Below, piece by piece: positions 43,763 to 53,914 of a DNA stretch of 64,000 nt. The notes below the pieces were generated by a model. The model made no database searches. It saw only the letters and a list, made by a program, of their open reading frames with translations, and had not been told where the DNA came from. The position numbers and the translations under genes were made by a program. This DNA is from Hyphodiscus hymeniophilus (lineage: Eukaryota; Ascomycota; Leotiomycetes; Helotiales; Hyphodiscaceae): contig VNKQ01000003.1 of assembly GCA_016508695.1 (NCBI GenBank), forward strand, positions 1,550,001-1,614,000, read 5' to 3'. Numbering within the stretch: position 1 is the first letter of the stretch; every line of letters begins with the position of its first letter.

Positions 43763-44278
43763 ATGTCTTCACTCACCTCTCCCCAAGCCCACAGCCAGAA
43801 AACCGAGCCCACCCCTCCGAAAAAGCAGGGAAGTTCCGCCTCCCCAACACCCGGTATGTCACCACCCACTAAACCCCCAGCATCGGGAAGCAAGCCCCCC
43901 GCTTACAGAGCCAACCTCTTCCTCCCACTGCACCACGCATTCCAGCGCTCCTCGCAAGCCTACGAGCCCCGCAAGGCAGATCTCACCCCCAGCGAGCGCT
44001 GCGAAGAACTCGTCGAGCTAGAGTGCTACCCATGGATCGTCTCCGACCACCACGAAGACGCGGACTGGGGACACTGGCACACCTACACTGCGCGGGAGAA
44101 GGAGGAGTTCCGAGGAAGATTCGAGCGATGGGCGGAGACGGAAGAACAACACGCTGCGCGTAGAGCGCAGAGAGAAAGGGCTGCTTATAGGAGTTACGAG
44201 AGTAGACACCCGGGACGCAAGGCGGGCCCGTGGAGGATGTATGAGCTTCGTAACCGGGAGGAAGGTCGGTATGCGTGA
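43763..44278 (+). CDS. Hypothetical protein, Pro/Ser-rich N-terminus and Arg/Glu-rich C-terminus
   Basis: Single-exon 171 aa. Residues 1-45 are Pro/Ser/Lys-rich and probably disordered. From residue 50 the protein becomes globular and charged, with YRANLFLPLHHAFQRSSQ, ELVELECYPWIVSDHHED and WGHWHTYTAREKEEFRGRF. The end is basic and helical. Codon use is GC-rich like neighbouring real genes, and the ATG context (ATACCATGTC) is fair. No known domain recognised. Confidence 0.6.
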   Translation: MSSLTSPQAHSQKTEPTPPKKQGSSASPTPGMSPPTKPPASGSKPPAYRANLFLPLHHAFQRSSQAYEPRKADLTPSERCEELVELECYPWIVSDHHEDADWGHWHTYTAREKEEFRGRFERWAETEEQHAARRAQRERAAYRSYESRHPGRKAGPWRMYELRNREEGRYA

Positions 44279-45197
44279 GGTTCTACCCCTTTCTAACTTT
44301 CGGTTGCTGTTGTGGGGTACTCGAAGCTGGTCTTCAGGTCAAAATCCGAGGGATGAAGATGGAGTTAAAGCACTGTACGGATATCATAGTTGATTCCTTG
44401 TCATTTGCGTCTCATGTTACTCGCAGGTAGGCGTTCTGAATAAAATAATCATCAAAAACCTCGCACTCCATTCTCCAAACTCTCCTGCGTGACTGAATTA
44501 CTTTGTGGAGGAGGAATAGGTGGGAACGTGTATGTTAATAAGTAACATTTATGGAGGAAGCACTCCAACAGCTTCTATGAAAGAACTGGTCCCAATGTCT
44601 GGATAGCTCTGACGTGATGACTGGGCTGATGTCCAATTAAATTTCCTAATTCTAGAATACAATCTCTTCCAGTGGAGTTGACCATGCACTTGTACAATCG
44701 AAATCCCTGATTACTGGCAGGTCATTTACGGTAATGGATTGAGAAGGTTTGGTCACGTGCCAAAGGCACCTGGGAAACCGACTTTTGTTGACTTATGCTT
44801 CCTTGAGGGAATACATCACAATTCCTGAATACAGAAGGTGGCAGAAAGTGCTTTGATATACGAGCCTGGCTGATCGTTGGGAGACTTCTCGTTCACAACG
44901 GCTTGCGACAGTACTGGAAGCATGATGGTTTATGAGCTCTTTGCTGGTCATAAAAGGGAAGAAAAATTCCAAACGATGAGACCCGCCGATCTATGGAATC
45001 CTACATGCTTCCATACAGGGCAAAGGAGGTGTTTCTACTTATATTGTCGCGAAATCCCCTCTCCTAGTCCCTGGTCTGCTTCAACCTAGGTAACTCATTT
45101 CTTCATCGTTCACCATCTCGGATCTGCAAAAAACCAGAGGTCAAGAAGGTCACTGGAAGAAACTGGTCTGAACCGTTTTTCAGGCAAAACTAGAGCC
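44279..45197. other. Intergenic, nothing recognised
   Basis: No supported ORF. One CACGTG core at about 44755. Confidence 0.45.
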
Positions 45198-46006
45198 ATG
45201 GAGAGCTTGTCATCGTGTACTGAGGATAGTGATATCGATCGGAAGGGTACTAACGTTCCCCTGACAAGGCCACTTGTCAAATTTGAGCTGACAGAAATTT
45301 GGCAGACTTGATCCCTGAAGAAGAGGAAAGAAAGAACAACCTTGAAGCTCCCGATCAAGGCAGAGACAGTCACACTGATCAGGCCGAGGGTGGCTCGTCA
45401 TCACAGACAAGCAGCGGCCAAATCGTCCTGCAAGTTGGCGAGCGCCGATTCATCACCACGAAAGAAACACTCACGGATGAGAGCGAGTTCTTCACATGTC
45501 TCCTCTCTGGACGCTGGTCTAGCAATGCTCAAACGGACGGTTCATGGTTCATCGATGCCGATCCTGGCCTCTTCGAACATATCCTTCGCTACCTCCGCCG
45601 TGGCGTGCTGCCCATTTTCCATGACAGCACAAAGGGCCACGACCACGCTTTGTATCGAGCCCTCTCGGTCGAAGCGGACTTCTTCCAGATCCCACGTCTG
45701 AGGGATTGGCTCAAACAGAAACAGTATCTTCGGGCAGTGACTACTAAGATTTACCCGACCGTCGTCGAAGGCATAGTTCGCATTCCTGGTACTCTGGCAG
45801 CAGATGAGCAAGTAGAATACTATCCGGTTTGGCAGATGAAGAAGATATATCTCTGTCCACGTGGCATTCCAGTTCATAGAGGTAGCCCTGAGCTTTGCGG
45901 ACGTGCTTGTTCAAATGCTCGTGGCTCGGAAACCCAGTATGATGAAGAGCAGGTCCTGAAGACTTTGATAGTGAGTAAACAGGTGGTTTTCGAACCAGTG
46001 TCTTGA
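45198..46006 (+). CDS. BTB/POZ protein, T1 (potassium-channel tetramerisation) type
   Basis: Modelled as exons 45198..45214 and 45295..46006 (80-nt intron, GTGTAC donor, CTGACAG acceptor), 242 aa. The main exon has no in-frame ATG near its 5' end, so an upstream exon is needed; this small one fits the phase but is uncertain. The T1-type BTB fold is clear at about residues 45-140: IVLQVGERRFITTKETLTD, then SEFFTCLLSGRW, DGSWFIDADPGLFEHILRYL and RRGVLPIF, followed by EADFFQIPRLRDWL. Fungal members of this type are thought to act as adaptors (for example Cullin-3-like) or oligomerisation modules. The C-terminal 80 residues have no recognised domain. Confidence 0.72.
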
Positions 46007-47220
46007 TTGGGTGCGCTAGGCAATGACGGCATTGCCAAGTTGGAGCTGTAGGATGTGGGTTTTCCGGAATGAGAAAGATGCAAAAGCCTCGAGAGTAGAA
46101 AACCTGAAAGACTCTCTGCGTGGATTTGAGCAGAGATTACAGAATGGGAGTAGTGAGCGTCGATGTAGAAAAATGGCTGAGGGGTACCGTATGTATTGAC
46201 TTTGTGAGATCCTAATCACTTTACCCGTGAGAGATCTGACGCTGTAAGAGTATGCAAATGGCCAAAGATTGATGATGGTCTGTCGGGGTTAGGATCTTGT
46301 AAGAAGCAGTTGCGGTAATTAATTGGGGCTCATAAAGCATACTGTACCTTGACGATCCAGAAATTGAGTTCTGACTGGGGGCTTGATGATGATCACGTGC
46401 AAAGAGCTGATCCCTGATGATCCCGGAGGAAAGGGGGCGTCGCTCAACCCCCCTTAAGCCCCCTTAGATTCCTCGTGGGTGATGCGGATGGAATAATGGC
46501 CCACGCTGATTTGGCCTCGTATCCAAACAAGAAACACCACTTCTCGCCACCACCAGGGATAATTGATTCATGTGAACACGAGAGAGATAGACGAAATGCA
46601 TAGAAAACACCTGTTTGGCAACATCCCACATGGTAACCTGGCAATAGAGGATTGGAATACGACATTGATGCTATTCTGAATCTTTCGAACCCGCAATAGC
46701 CCAAGTGATTCAATATCAACAAATGTTTCTCCCTCCCACGGCAACTTCTACTGTACTCGAGTAAGGTAGGTACGGAGGTATGCGCTATGCAGGTACCAGA
46801 CGCTAGACTACTTTTCATCCGCCGCTCTGCTGGCTTTTTCTGGGGATGACGCTCTTCAGGGGATCTTGTCCAATCAGAAGACTCCTTTCCAGCCATTGAG
46901 GTTGTGGGAAAACATCCACCCAGATCCACTCCACCACTCCACCACTCCACCACGCAGGCCACACCTCCCTTCCTTAATAAACCCGCGTCCAGACCCCATC
47001 CCAACTCTCCTTCCTTCTCTCCCCCCATACTTTCGTTCAACAACACAACACATCACCCAAAACAACACGACTCCGTCAACAGGACATCTTTCATAACGCC
47101 TCTTTCTTCTTCTTCTTCTCAACTGTTGTTTCCACTACACACTTTACTTTGATTGACAACAATCCGACGCTTTTCCCAAGCTCTTCTCTTCCCCATTCTC
47201 GCTTTCTCAAACTCCACAAA
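46007..47220. other. Promoter region of the GH17 gene
   Basis: A 200-codon ORF on the minus strand (46444-47046) is not supported. The last 320 bp is strongly C/T-rich, including (TTC)5 at 47103, typical of the leader of a well-expressed filamentous fungal gene. Confidence 0.5.
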
Positions 47221-48730
47221 ATGCGTTTCTCTTCTGCATACGCCCTCGCGGCATCGCTTTCGACAGCAGCTGCCGTGTCCCAAGGTTTCAATTACGGTGC
47301 TACCAAGAGTGATGGCACCTTCAACCTCGAATCGGACTTCGAATCCCTCTTCACATCTGCCAAGGGGCTTGCCGGCACAGATGGAGGCTTCACCAGTGCT
47401 CGATTGTATACCATGATTGTACGCGGCCGCTTTCTTCCTTTGACGAGCACTACTAACACTCATACAGCAAGGTGGCAGCTCTACAAACGAACCAACCCAA
47501 GCCATCGAGGCCGCCATCAGCACAGGCACCACTCTTCTTCTCGGTCTCTGGGCATCAGGTGGTCAAGGCCCCTTCTCTGCCGAGATCACAGCGCTCAAAT
47601 CTGCTCTGGCAGCATCAAACGCAGCCGATTTCGCCAAGCTGGTCGTTGGTATCTCGGTCGGAAGTGAGGATCTTTACCGCAACTCCGCCACTGGCAAGGC
47701 TGCCGATGCTGGTGTGGGAGTCGATGCCGCCACGGTCTCCTCGTACATTGTCCAATTGAAGGAGGCCATCGCGGGTACTGCCCTGGCTGACGTTCCAGTC
47801 GGCCACGTTGATACCTGGACCGGATGGTATGTTAACTGAATCCTCCGATGTGAAGCGACCGTACTAATACCTTGCAGGGCGCAGTCAGACGATTCTAACA
47901 TCGGCCTGGTCATCGGCAACTGCAGCTTCATCGGAGTCGACGCATACCCATACTTCCAGAACACAGACTCGAACGACATTTCTAGTGGAAAGAGCTTGTT
48001 CAGCGCTGCATTGGCTGCCACCAGAAGTGTCGTTGGAGACACAGAGATCTGGATTACCGAGACTGGATGGCCCGTCAGCGGAAAGACCGAGAACCTGGCT
48101 GTTCCTTCTCTTGCAAACGCCAAGACCTACTGGGACGAGGTTGGATGCCCCAACTTTGGTGTTACCAACACTTGGTGGTATACTCTCCAAGACAGCAACG
48201 GTGCCACTCCTAACCCAAGCTTCGGTGTCATTGGAAGCTCTTATAGCACAACACCTCTCTACGATTTGTCTTGCAAGGACGTCTCCTCCTCGAGCTCCAC
48301 GAGCTCCTCCAGCAGCGAGTCTTCCACTTCGACCAAAGCATCATCGTCCGGTTCTACCACGGTCGTTGGTAGCAGTGGAGGTTCTGCGTCCTCCGCATCT
48401 GCATCCGCATCTGCATCTGCTTCAACGTCATTGGCAGCCGTCTCTTCCGGATCAGGGCTTTCGCCTTCTGAAGGTGCCGGCAATGGAGTCGGGTCCTCGG
48501 CGACTGCCACTGCCTCTGGGTCAGCGTCCACGGCGACAGCATCCTCAGGAAACGGCAGTCTCCCCGTTGGAACTGGATCATCAGCAGGCCTCTCAACCGC
48601 CACGAAGTCCAGCTCGAGCGCGGGCTCTTCCTCCACCAGCCCTGTCGTGTCCGCCAATGACGGTAGCGCACTCTCTGGCTCTTTCATTGGTGCTCTGGGA
48701 GCTTTCCTCGTTGCGATCGCAGCCTTGTAA
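47221..48730 (+). CDS. GPI-anchored glucan endo-1,3-beta-glucosidase, GH17
   Basis: Exons 47221..47418, 47468..47826 and 47878..48730 (introns 49 and 51 nt) give 469 aa. Signal peptide about residues 1-19 (YALAASLSTAAAVSQG). The catalytic domain runs from GFNYGATK to residue 320. VVGISVGSEDLYRN carries the proton donor Glu and WITETGWPVSG the nucleophile Glu, both GH17 hallmarks; VDAYPYFQN is also typical. A Ser/Ala/Thr-rich, probably O-mannosylated stalk follows, then SANDGSALSGSFIGALGAFLVAIAAL, a GPI-attachment signal. It is the EglC/Bgl2-like class that remodels cell-wall beta-1,3-glucan at the plasma membrane. Confidence 0.93.
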
Positions 48731-49747
48731 TAATAGCAGGGTAGGTATGGAGTTACATAAAATGGAACTGGCATCATCGCATTGAAGGAGCATTCATGGG
48801 CTATTACGGGGAACATTTTGGGACCAGTTGAAAAACATGGTGGGGGTGTTACTTTACGTTACTGCTGGCATTGATAGAGGGACACTGACGAACAAGCGTT
48901 TTATCATGAGTCGTATTATAGAATAAAAGGCATGTGCCCATTACTTTCGATTTTGTTTTCTGTTGAGTTGTGCTGTCTTGCTGGGCAGGTCATTAAAACG
49001 CCTACAGCCAGAATCACCCGGTGACGAACCATAGGCTGTATCCTGTCTACGTGTCCATCTCAAGAAAAAGTAACCACACGCAAAGCACACGCCTCAACAG
49101 ATAGCCCCGCGATGGTTAGAGGCAGTATTTGTTGATGATCAACAACAACCCCCCTCATCCCTCCTCCTCCTGGAGTTCTTGACCAAGATAAAATTCTGGT
49201 GTGCTGAAATTCTGGACAGTGATTGGACGTTTCCAAGCGGATTCACCCAGTGACGTAGAAGGCTACTCTGCCCCCTGTCAGCTCGACAAGGCTGCGAGCT
49301 GGGAATTGTTTAAGGCTGTGCTTGCCCCGTCTTACAGTGAACTCTACATATACCTACCTACCTATGCCGCGAAGACCTATGAAGACGCAACGGGATTGTT
49401 TATACGGATGATAATCGGATAAGAACTTCTACGAGCGAAAGGAGATTGGGATCTTGGATCTTTGGGGGATTTGTTATTGTGTAAGTGATGAGTGAGAGGT
49501 GGAAGCAAGACTTCCACTGGTGTTCGTTTGACGTTACGTGCATTGCATGGAGGGGTATGTACCCGCGAAGGACACTGCAGACTTACGGTGAGAACGGGTG
49601 TAGTACCTGGAATTGAATCACCTCCCCCTAAGTCATGTGTGGAGGGTGGATCACTCACAACTACAGCCTCTCCTCCCAACCATGAAAGAACTCTCATGAA
49701 TGAAGGAGTTGGCGTGGTGTCCCCCCGTCCGAGGAGAAGCCGCGAAG
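48731..49747. other. Intergenic, nothing recognised
   Basis: 3' region of the glucanase gene and upstream region of the next gene. No supported ORF, repeat or RNA gene. Confidence 0.5.
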
Positions 49748-50664
49748 ATGATGCTGCTGGATTCCATACACCACTTACTAACGACCGTCGTAGCGGCTCT
49801 ACCCTCCTTCCTCTCCGTCGACTCGGCGTCCGAATACCCTCATCTGCCTGGGACCTTCGTCAACTACGATACGTGCGAAACCAAGACCGCGCCAGATACA
49901 GGTGTGGCAGATTTATCATTGACGCGCAAGGCGGCGGATACGTCTGTGTCGGGAGCGGAACCGGCGGGGCTGGGGCTCAGGAATCAGAAGGCGCTCACGG
50001 TGCAGACGGCGCGCGGTTATAGCGATAGGAAGACGGCCAGGATGAGCAGCTCCGTTCAGGTGGTGCAGGAGATCCCCTCTGCGAGGGAGGCGGGCGTTTT
50101 GAACCCCAACACGGGGTTTCCGGAGCCGTTGAGTCCTGGTATCTAATACTTTCTTCATCAATTACCTACCTACCGCGCTCGAAGGACGTCGGCACCCTCC
50201 TGCGATCAAGGAAGCTAGACGGGGGATTATTATGATGATAACCCCCAGATGATCTCTGCTGACTAGATGCTGGATGTACAGATAGGAACACGACGCTCAC
50301 CCACCCCTCGGCGGATACCAGTGCGAACGCCACCATCGAGGCGGATGATCTGCGCTTGACGAAGACGACCTCGCGCTCGAGGTTCCTGCATTCGAGACAT
50401 CACAGCCACGGGAAGATCTTGCCCGGGGAAGAGGGGAGGGCTGAGGGTAAGGATAGGAGGAAGGAGAAGAACGGGCTCGAGGGGAAGGCTGTGAATGAAG
50501 CGGTTAAAGTTGGGGAGGTTGGTGGGGAGAAGGTTGGAGTGGGGAAAGAGGCGCAGGAGATTGAGGATGGGTTGAGTTTGGAGAAGAAGAGAGACGCGCA
50601 GGGCTATCTGGAGGGCGAGAGGAAGAAGGGCGTGTTGAGGAAATTGCAGTTGCATAAGGTCTGA
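49748..50664 (+). CDS. Hypothetical protein with basic/acidic C-terminal half
   Basis: Exons 49748..50138 and 50282..50664 (143-nt intron, GTATCT donor, CTGAC branch, TACAG acceptor) give 257 aa. The join reads PEPLSPDRNTTLTHPSAD. The N-terminus is moderately hydrophobic (LLTTVVAALPSFLSVDSAS), which could be a signal peptide or anchor. The second half is Lys/Glu/Gly-rich and polar (EGKDRRKEKNGLEGKAV), ending GERKKGVLRKLQLHKV. No family recognised. The start ATG is the first of two tandem ATGs; earlier starts in the frame look less likely. Confidence 0.5.
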
Positions 50665-50994
50665 CGCTGCTCTGCTCTGCTCGTGGGTAAATGTTCGAGG
50701 ATTAGACTTCCATGATGAACGGCGAGCTTGCATGGCGTTCGTCTGCGTTGCGCTTCTCGAGATTGTATTGGTTATTCCAGCGTTTGAACGGACCGGATTG
50801 GGATTCCAACGGTATGTCTATGAAACGACGAGTATGAATAGAATGATCAAAACGCCTCAATGACCTTCATGATATCGTACCTATTTCCTGTATTTTTCCA
50901 GGTACTCCTTTTCACATGAACCATATTCCCCTACCTCTCTCTAAAGCTCTCATCCCCGGTCTCTCCTCGCAATCCCAATCCCTCACCCACCCCT
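50665..50994. other. Intergenic between convergent genes
   Basis: Nothing recognised. Confidence 0.5.
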
Positions 50995-51411
50995 CTAACT
51001 CCCCCGATAAGTCGTATAACTGTACGGCCCCAACAGCAACGGAACATGGAAGTGTTCTCCCTCCCTAACCAGAAAGCTCAACTCCACCACCGGGAAGAAC
51101 GTCTTCCCGGCCCCATAATACGCCCCGGTATTGAAGCTCAGCTTCCAAACACTCTGTCCCTTCTCCCGCACCGAGTTCCCTTCCTTCGCCGCTTGCTTCG
51201 CTATCAGCGCGCTGATGGAGGGCTGCGAGGCGCTCTCGGGCTCCCAGACGAGGATGCGGCCGTCGGAGTTGGTGGTCGCTACGTATGGGGGTAATGGGGT
51301 GGAGGAGGAGCGGCAGGTGAGCGTGGTGATTATACCAGCTGCGGGACGGCCGGTGGTTGTGTCGAGGACGTGGCAGGTTATGGGGTCTTTGGCTGGGGTT
51401 GGAGTAGGCAT
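50995..51411 (-). CDS. 5-hydroxyisourate hydrolase (transthyretin-like)
   Basis: 138 aa from the ATG at 51411. N-terminal signature DPITCHVLDTTTGRPAAGI, central WKLSFNTGAYYGAGKTFFPVVELSF, and C-terminal HVPLLLGPYSYTTYRGS with the invariant YRGS end. The conserved His, Arg and Ser of the family are present. It hydrolyses 5-hydroxyisourate, the uricase product, to OHCU in purine degradation; the tetramer is cytosolic or peroxisomal. The frame stays open to another ATG at 51729, which would add 106 Pro/Ser-rich residues. The shorter start gives the usual family length and is preferred. Divergent from GET3. Confidence 0.92.
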   Translation of the reverse strand: MPTPTPAKDPITCHVLDTTTGRPAAGIITTLTCRSSSTPLPPYVATTNSDGRILVWEPESASQPSISALIAKQAAKEGNSVREKGQSVWKLSFNTGAYYGAGKTFFPVVELSFLVREGEHFHVPLLLGPYSYTTYRGS

Positions 51412-52010
51412 TCTGGTGTTGTTGGGGGAAGTTGGGAGGAGAGAGCTTGGAGTCGGGTTGTGGTGGGGTGGAGGGGCATCAAATTGGATAAGGTGAGGTA
51501 CTGAAGGGGTTGTTGGATTTGCGAGTATTGATTGGTGGAGGGGGATCTGACGGACTGTGTTGGGAGGAGCTGAAGGAGCTTTGAATAGAGCCTCTAGGGA
51601 TTGAGAGAGCTTTTGTAGATATTTTAACGGTGGAAAGAAAACTGGTTCGAGGTGAGTGAGTGAAGCTTGGGCGCGGTTCGGAGATGGCCGGCTGGAGTTC
51701 AGCCTCGTGGTGACTTTGACGATGATCACAGCCTCGACCTACCCGAATTTGAAAAAACTATCACGGAATTTCAAATTTGATATGATTATAGACTGAAACA
51801 CAATCTCCATTTCAATTCTCTTCTTTCTCAATCTGGCTTCTATTTGGAGCTGGAAGTGCTGTAGCTCGCTGGCCAATCATACACTAGCGCCAATGTTCAA
51901 CATCAGAAGGCGGAGGAAAGCCAAAGATCTTGGCAGAGATCAGAGCCTCCGTCGATAAACACGACCCCTCTCGTCCGACTCTGGAAGAAACTCTTCTGTC
52001 TATCGCTGTC
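51412..52010. other. Divergent promoter, HIUase / GET3
   Basis: Includes the possible 106-codon N-terminal extension of the hydrolase (51412..51729). No other feature seen. Confidence 0.45.
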
Positions 52011-53081
52011 ATGTCTACAGCCGTCGTCAACACCGATTCTGACAGTCTCGAGCCCACCCTCCAATCAATCCTCGACCAAAGGACTCTCCGATGGATCTTC
52101 GTTGGAGGCAAAGGAGGAGTTGGGAAGACGACCACGTCATGCTCTCTAGCTATCCAACTTGCCAAAGTTCGCCGCTCAGTGCTTCTCATCTCCACCGATC
52201 CCGCGCACAACCTCTCAGATGCCTTCTCGCAGAAGTTCGGCAAGGAAGCCAGACTCGTTAACGGCTTCACCAACTTGAGCGCGATGGAAATCGATCCTAA
52301 TGGTAGCATCCAAGAGCTGCTGGGACAAGCTGAGGAGGGAGAGGGCCCGGCTGCTGGTATGGGCGGTATGATGCAAGATCTAGCTTTTGCAGTATGTCCT
52401 CTTCCCACACACGAAGAGAGTCTGTGCTGATCGAAATAGATTCCCGGGATTGACGAAGCGATGTCTTTCGCGGAAGTACTCAAACAAGTCAAATCTATCT
52501 CCTACGAAACCATCATTTTCGACACCGCACCCACGGGCCACACACTCCGCTTCCTACAATTCCCCACCGTGCTTGAGAAAGCCCTCGCCAAGATCTCCCA
52601 ACTCTCCACACAGTTCGGCCCCATGCTAAACGGTCTCCTCGGTGCCAATGGCGCATTGCCAAACGGACAGAATCTGAATGAGATGATGGAGAAGTTGGAG
52701 GGGCTGCGAGAGACGATCTCCGAAGTCAACACACAGTTCAAGGATGAGAACCTGACCACCTTCGTGTGTGTCTGTATCCCGGAATTCCTCTCGCTATACG
52801 AGACGGAGCGCATGATCCAAGAACTGTCGAGTTATCACATCGACACGCATTGCATTGTGGTGAACCAGCTCCTCTTCCCGAAAGCCGGCAGCGAGTGCGA
52901 GCAGTGCAACGCCCGGAGGAAGATGCAGAAGAAGTACCTGGAGCAGATCGAGGAGCTGTACGATGAGTTCAACGTTGTGAAGATGCCATTGCTTGTCGAG
53001 GAGGTCAGGGGGAAGGAGAGGCTGGAGAAGTTCAGCGAGATGCTCATCACGCCTTATGTGCCACCGTCTGGAGGTTTATAA
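52011..53081 (+). CDS. GET3: ATPase Get3 (tail-anchored protein targeting)
   Basis: Exons 52011..52391 and 52440..53081 (48-nt intron, GTATGT donor, AATAG acceptor) give 340 aa, the usual length. Deviant Walker A FVGGKGGVGKTT (residues 31-41), switch I STDPAHNLSDAF, switch II FDTAPTGHTLRFLQFP, A-loop region and the zinc CxxC at Cys280/Cys283 (CEQCNARR) are all visible. The Met-rich client-binding region GAAAGMGGMMQ-like sits before the splice. Get3 carries tail-anchored membrane proteins from Sgt2/Get4-Get5 to the ER receptor Get1/Get2. ATG 52011 begins MSTAVVNTDSD; upstream in-frame codons have no ATG. Confidence 0.96.
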
Positions 53082-53914
53082 GCGATTTAGATCAGGTTAG
53101 AGAATTGATGGAGATACCCAGAGAATATCCGCGTTCGTTTCGTTTGAATCGCTGTTGAGACTCCTTAATACTTTGTTCATCTACCCAAATTGGCATAGTA
53201 TGATAGTCCATGTCTACTTCGTCCAGTCGTCAGTCGGAATCTGATGTGAGAATGCCTAGTTCTTATTTTGTTCTTGGTGATATGTCAACGTCCCAACTGT
53301 TTCGTAAAGGCACTGGATCCCGGTTGGAGTTCTTGGAATTTGCGAATAGGCTTACGGTTTTGAACTTCTGGCTTCACGCGTACAAGATCAGGACAACTTG
53401 ATTGGGGCTTCGAGCTGTTAGCCGGGGATCTTTCTGTGTTACCTGGGGTACCTTATGGTTGTATCATGTCCCGGCTGGAATTCTTAGAATTTGCGAATAG
53501 CCTTACGGCTTCGAACTCCTGGCTTTACGCATACAAAGTCCGGAGAACTTAATTGGAGGTTCGAGCTCTCAGCTGAGGACCTTTCTGTGCTCGACGGTAT
53601 GTTTGTATCACGTGATGCAATATTAGTAGCTAAATTAGTAGGTACCTACCTTACCTAGTAGGTTGTGTCAACCTCTTGCATTTGTAATGCTAACTCCGAC
53701 CACTACACTGAAGAGACTCAAAGCAACTTTTCCTCACACCCTACAGCTAAATGTTCAAGTAACCAAACTCCAATCAATCAACGCCTGATACAACTTCAAT
53801 TAAGTACGAAGTGGGCGATTTAGTTTCAATAGAAGCCGTAATAACTTCAAATAGAGATGACGCCAACGCTGCCAAGACGTCTTCTCAGGTGATCAGTATC
53901 CACAAGGTTGGCGG
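53082..53914. other. Intergenic with a 151-bp tandem duplication
   Basis: See the separate repeat. Beyond it, the 53640-53910 part is the presumed promoter of the regulator pseudogene. A TCACGTGA palindrome sits at 53608-53615. Confidence 0.55.
53318..53612. repeat. Tandem duplication, two copies of about 150 bp
   Basis: Copy 1 (53318-53468) and copy 2 (53469-53612) align over their length: TCCCGG(T/C)TGGA, ATTTGCGAATAG, CTTACGG, GACCTTTCTGTG or GATCTTTCTGTG, and TTGTATCA(T/C)G. Differences are mostly transitions. No coding content seen. Confidence 0.8.

Noticed and set aside
46444..47046. 200-codon minus-strand ORF upstream of the glucanase
   Set aside because: No recognisable motif; lies over the C/T-rich promoter, whose complement is purine-rich and stop-poor.
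48259..48816. 185-codon minus-strand ORF
   Set aside because: Antisense of the Ser/Ala repeat stalk of the GH17 protein.
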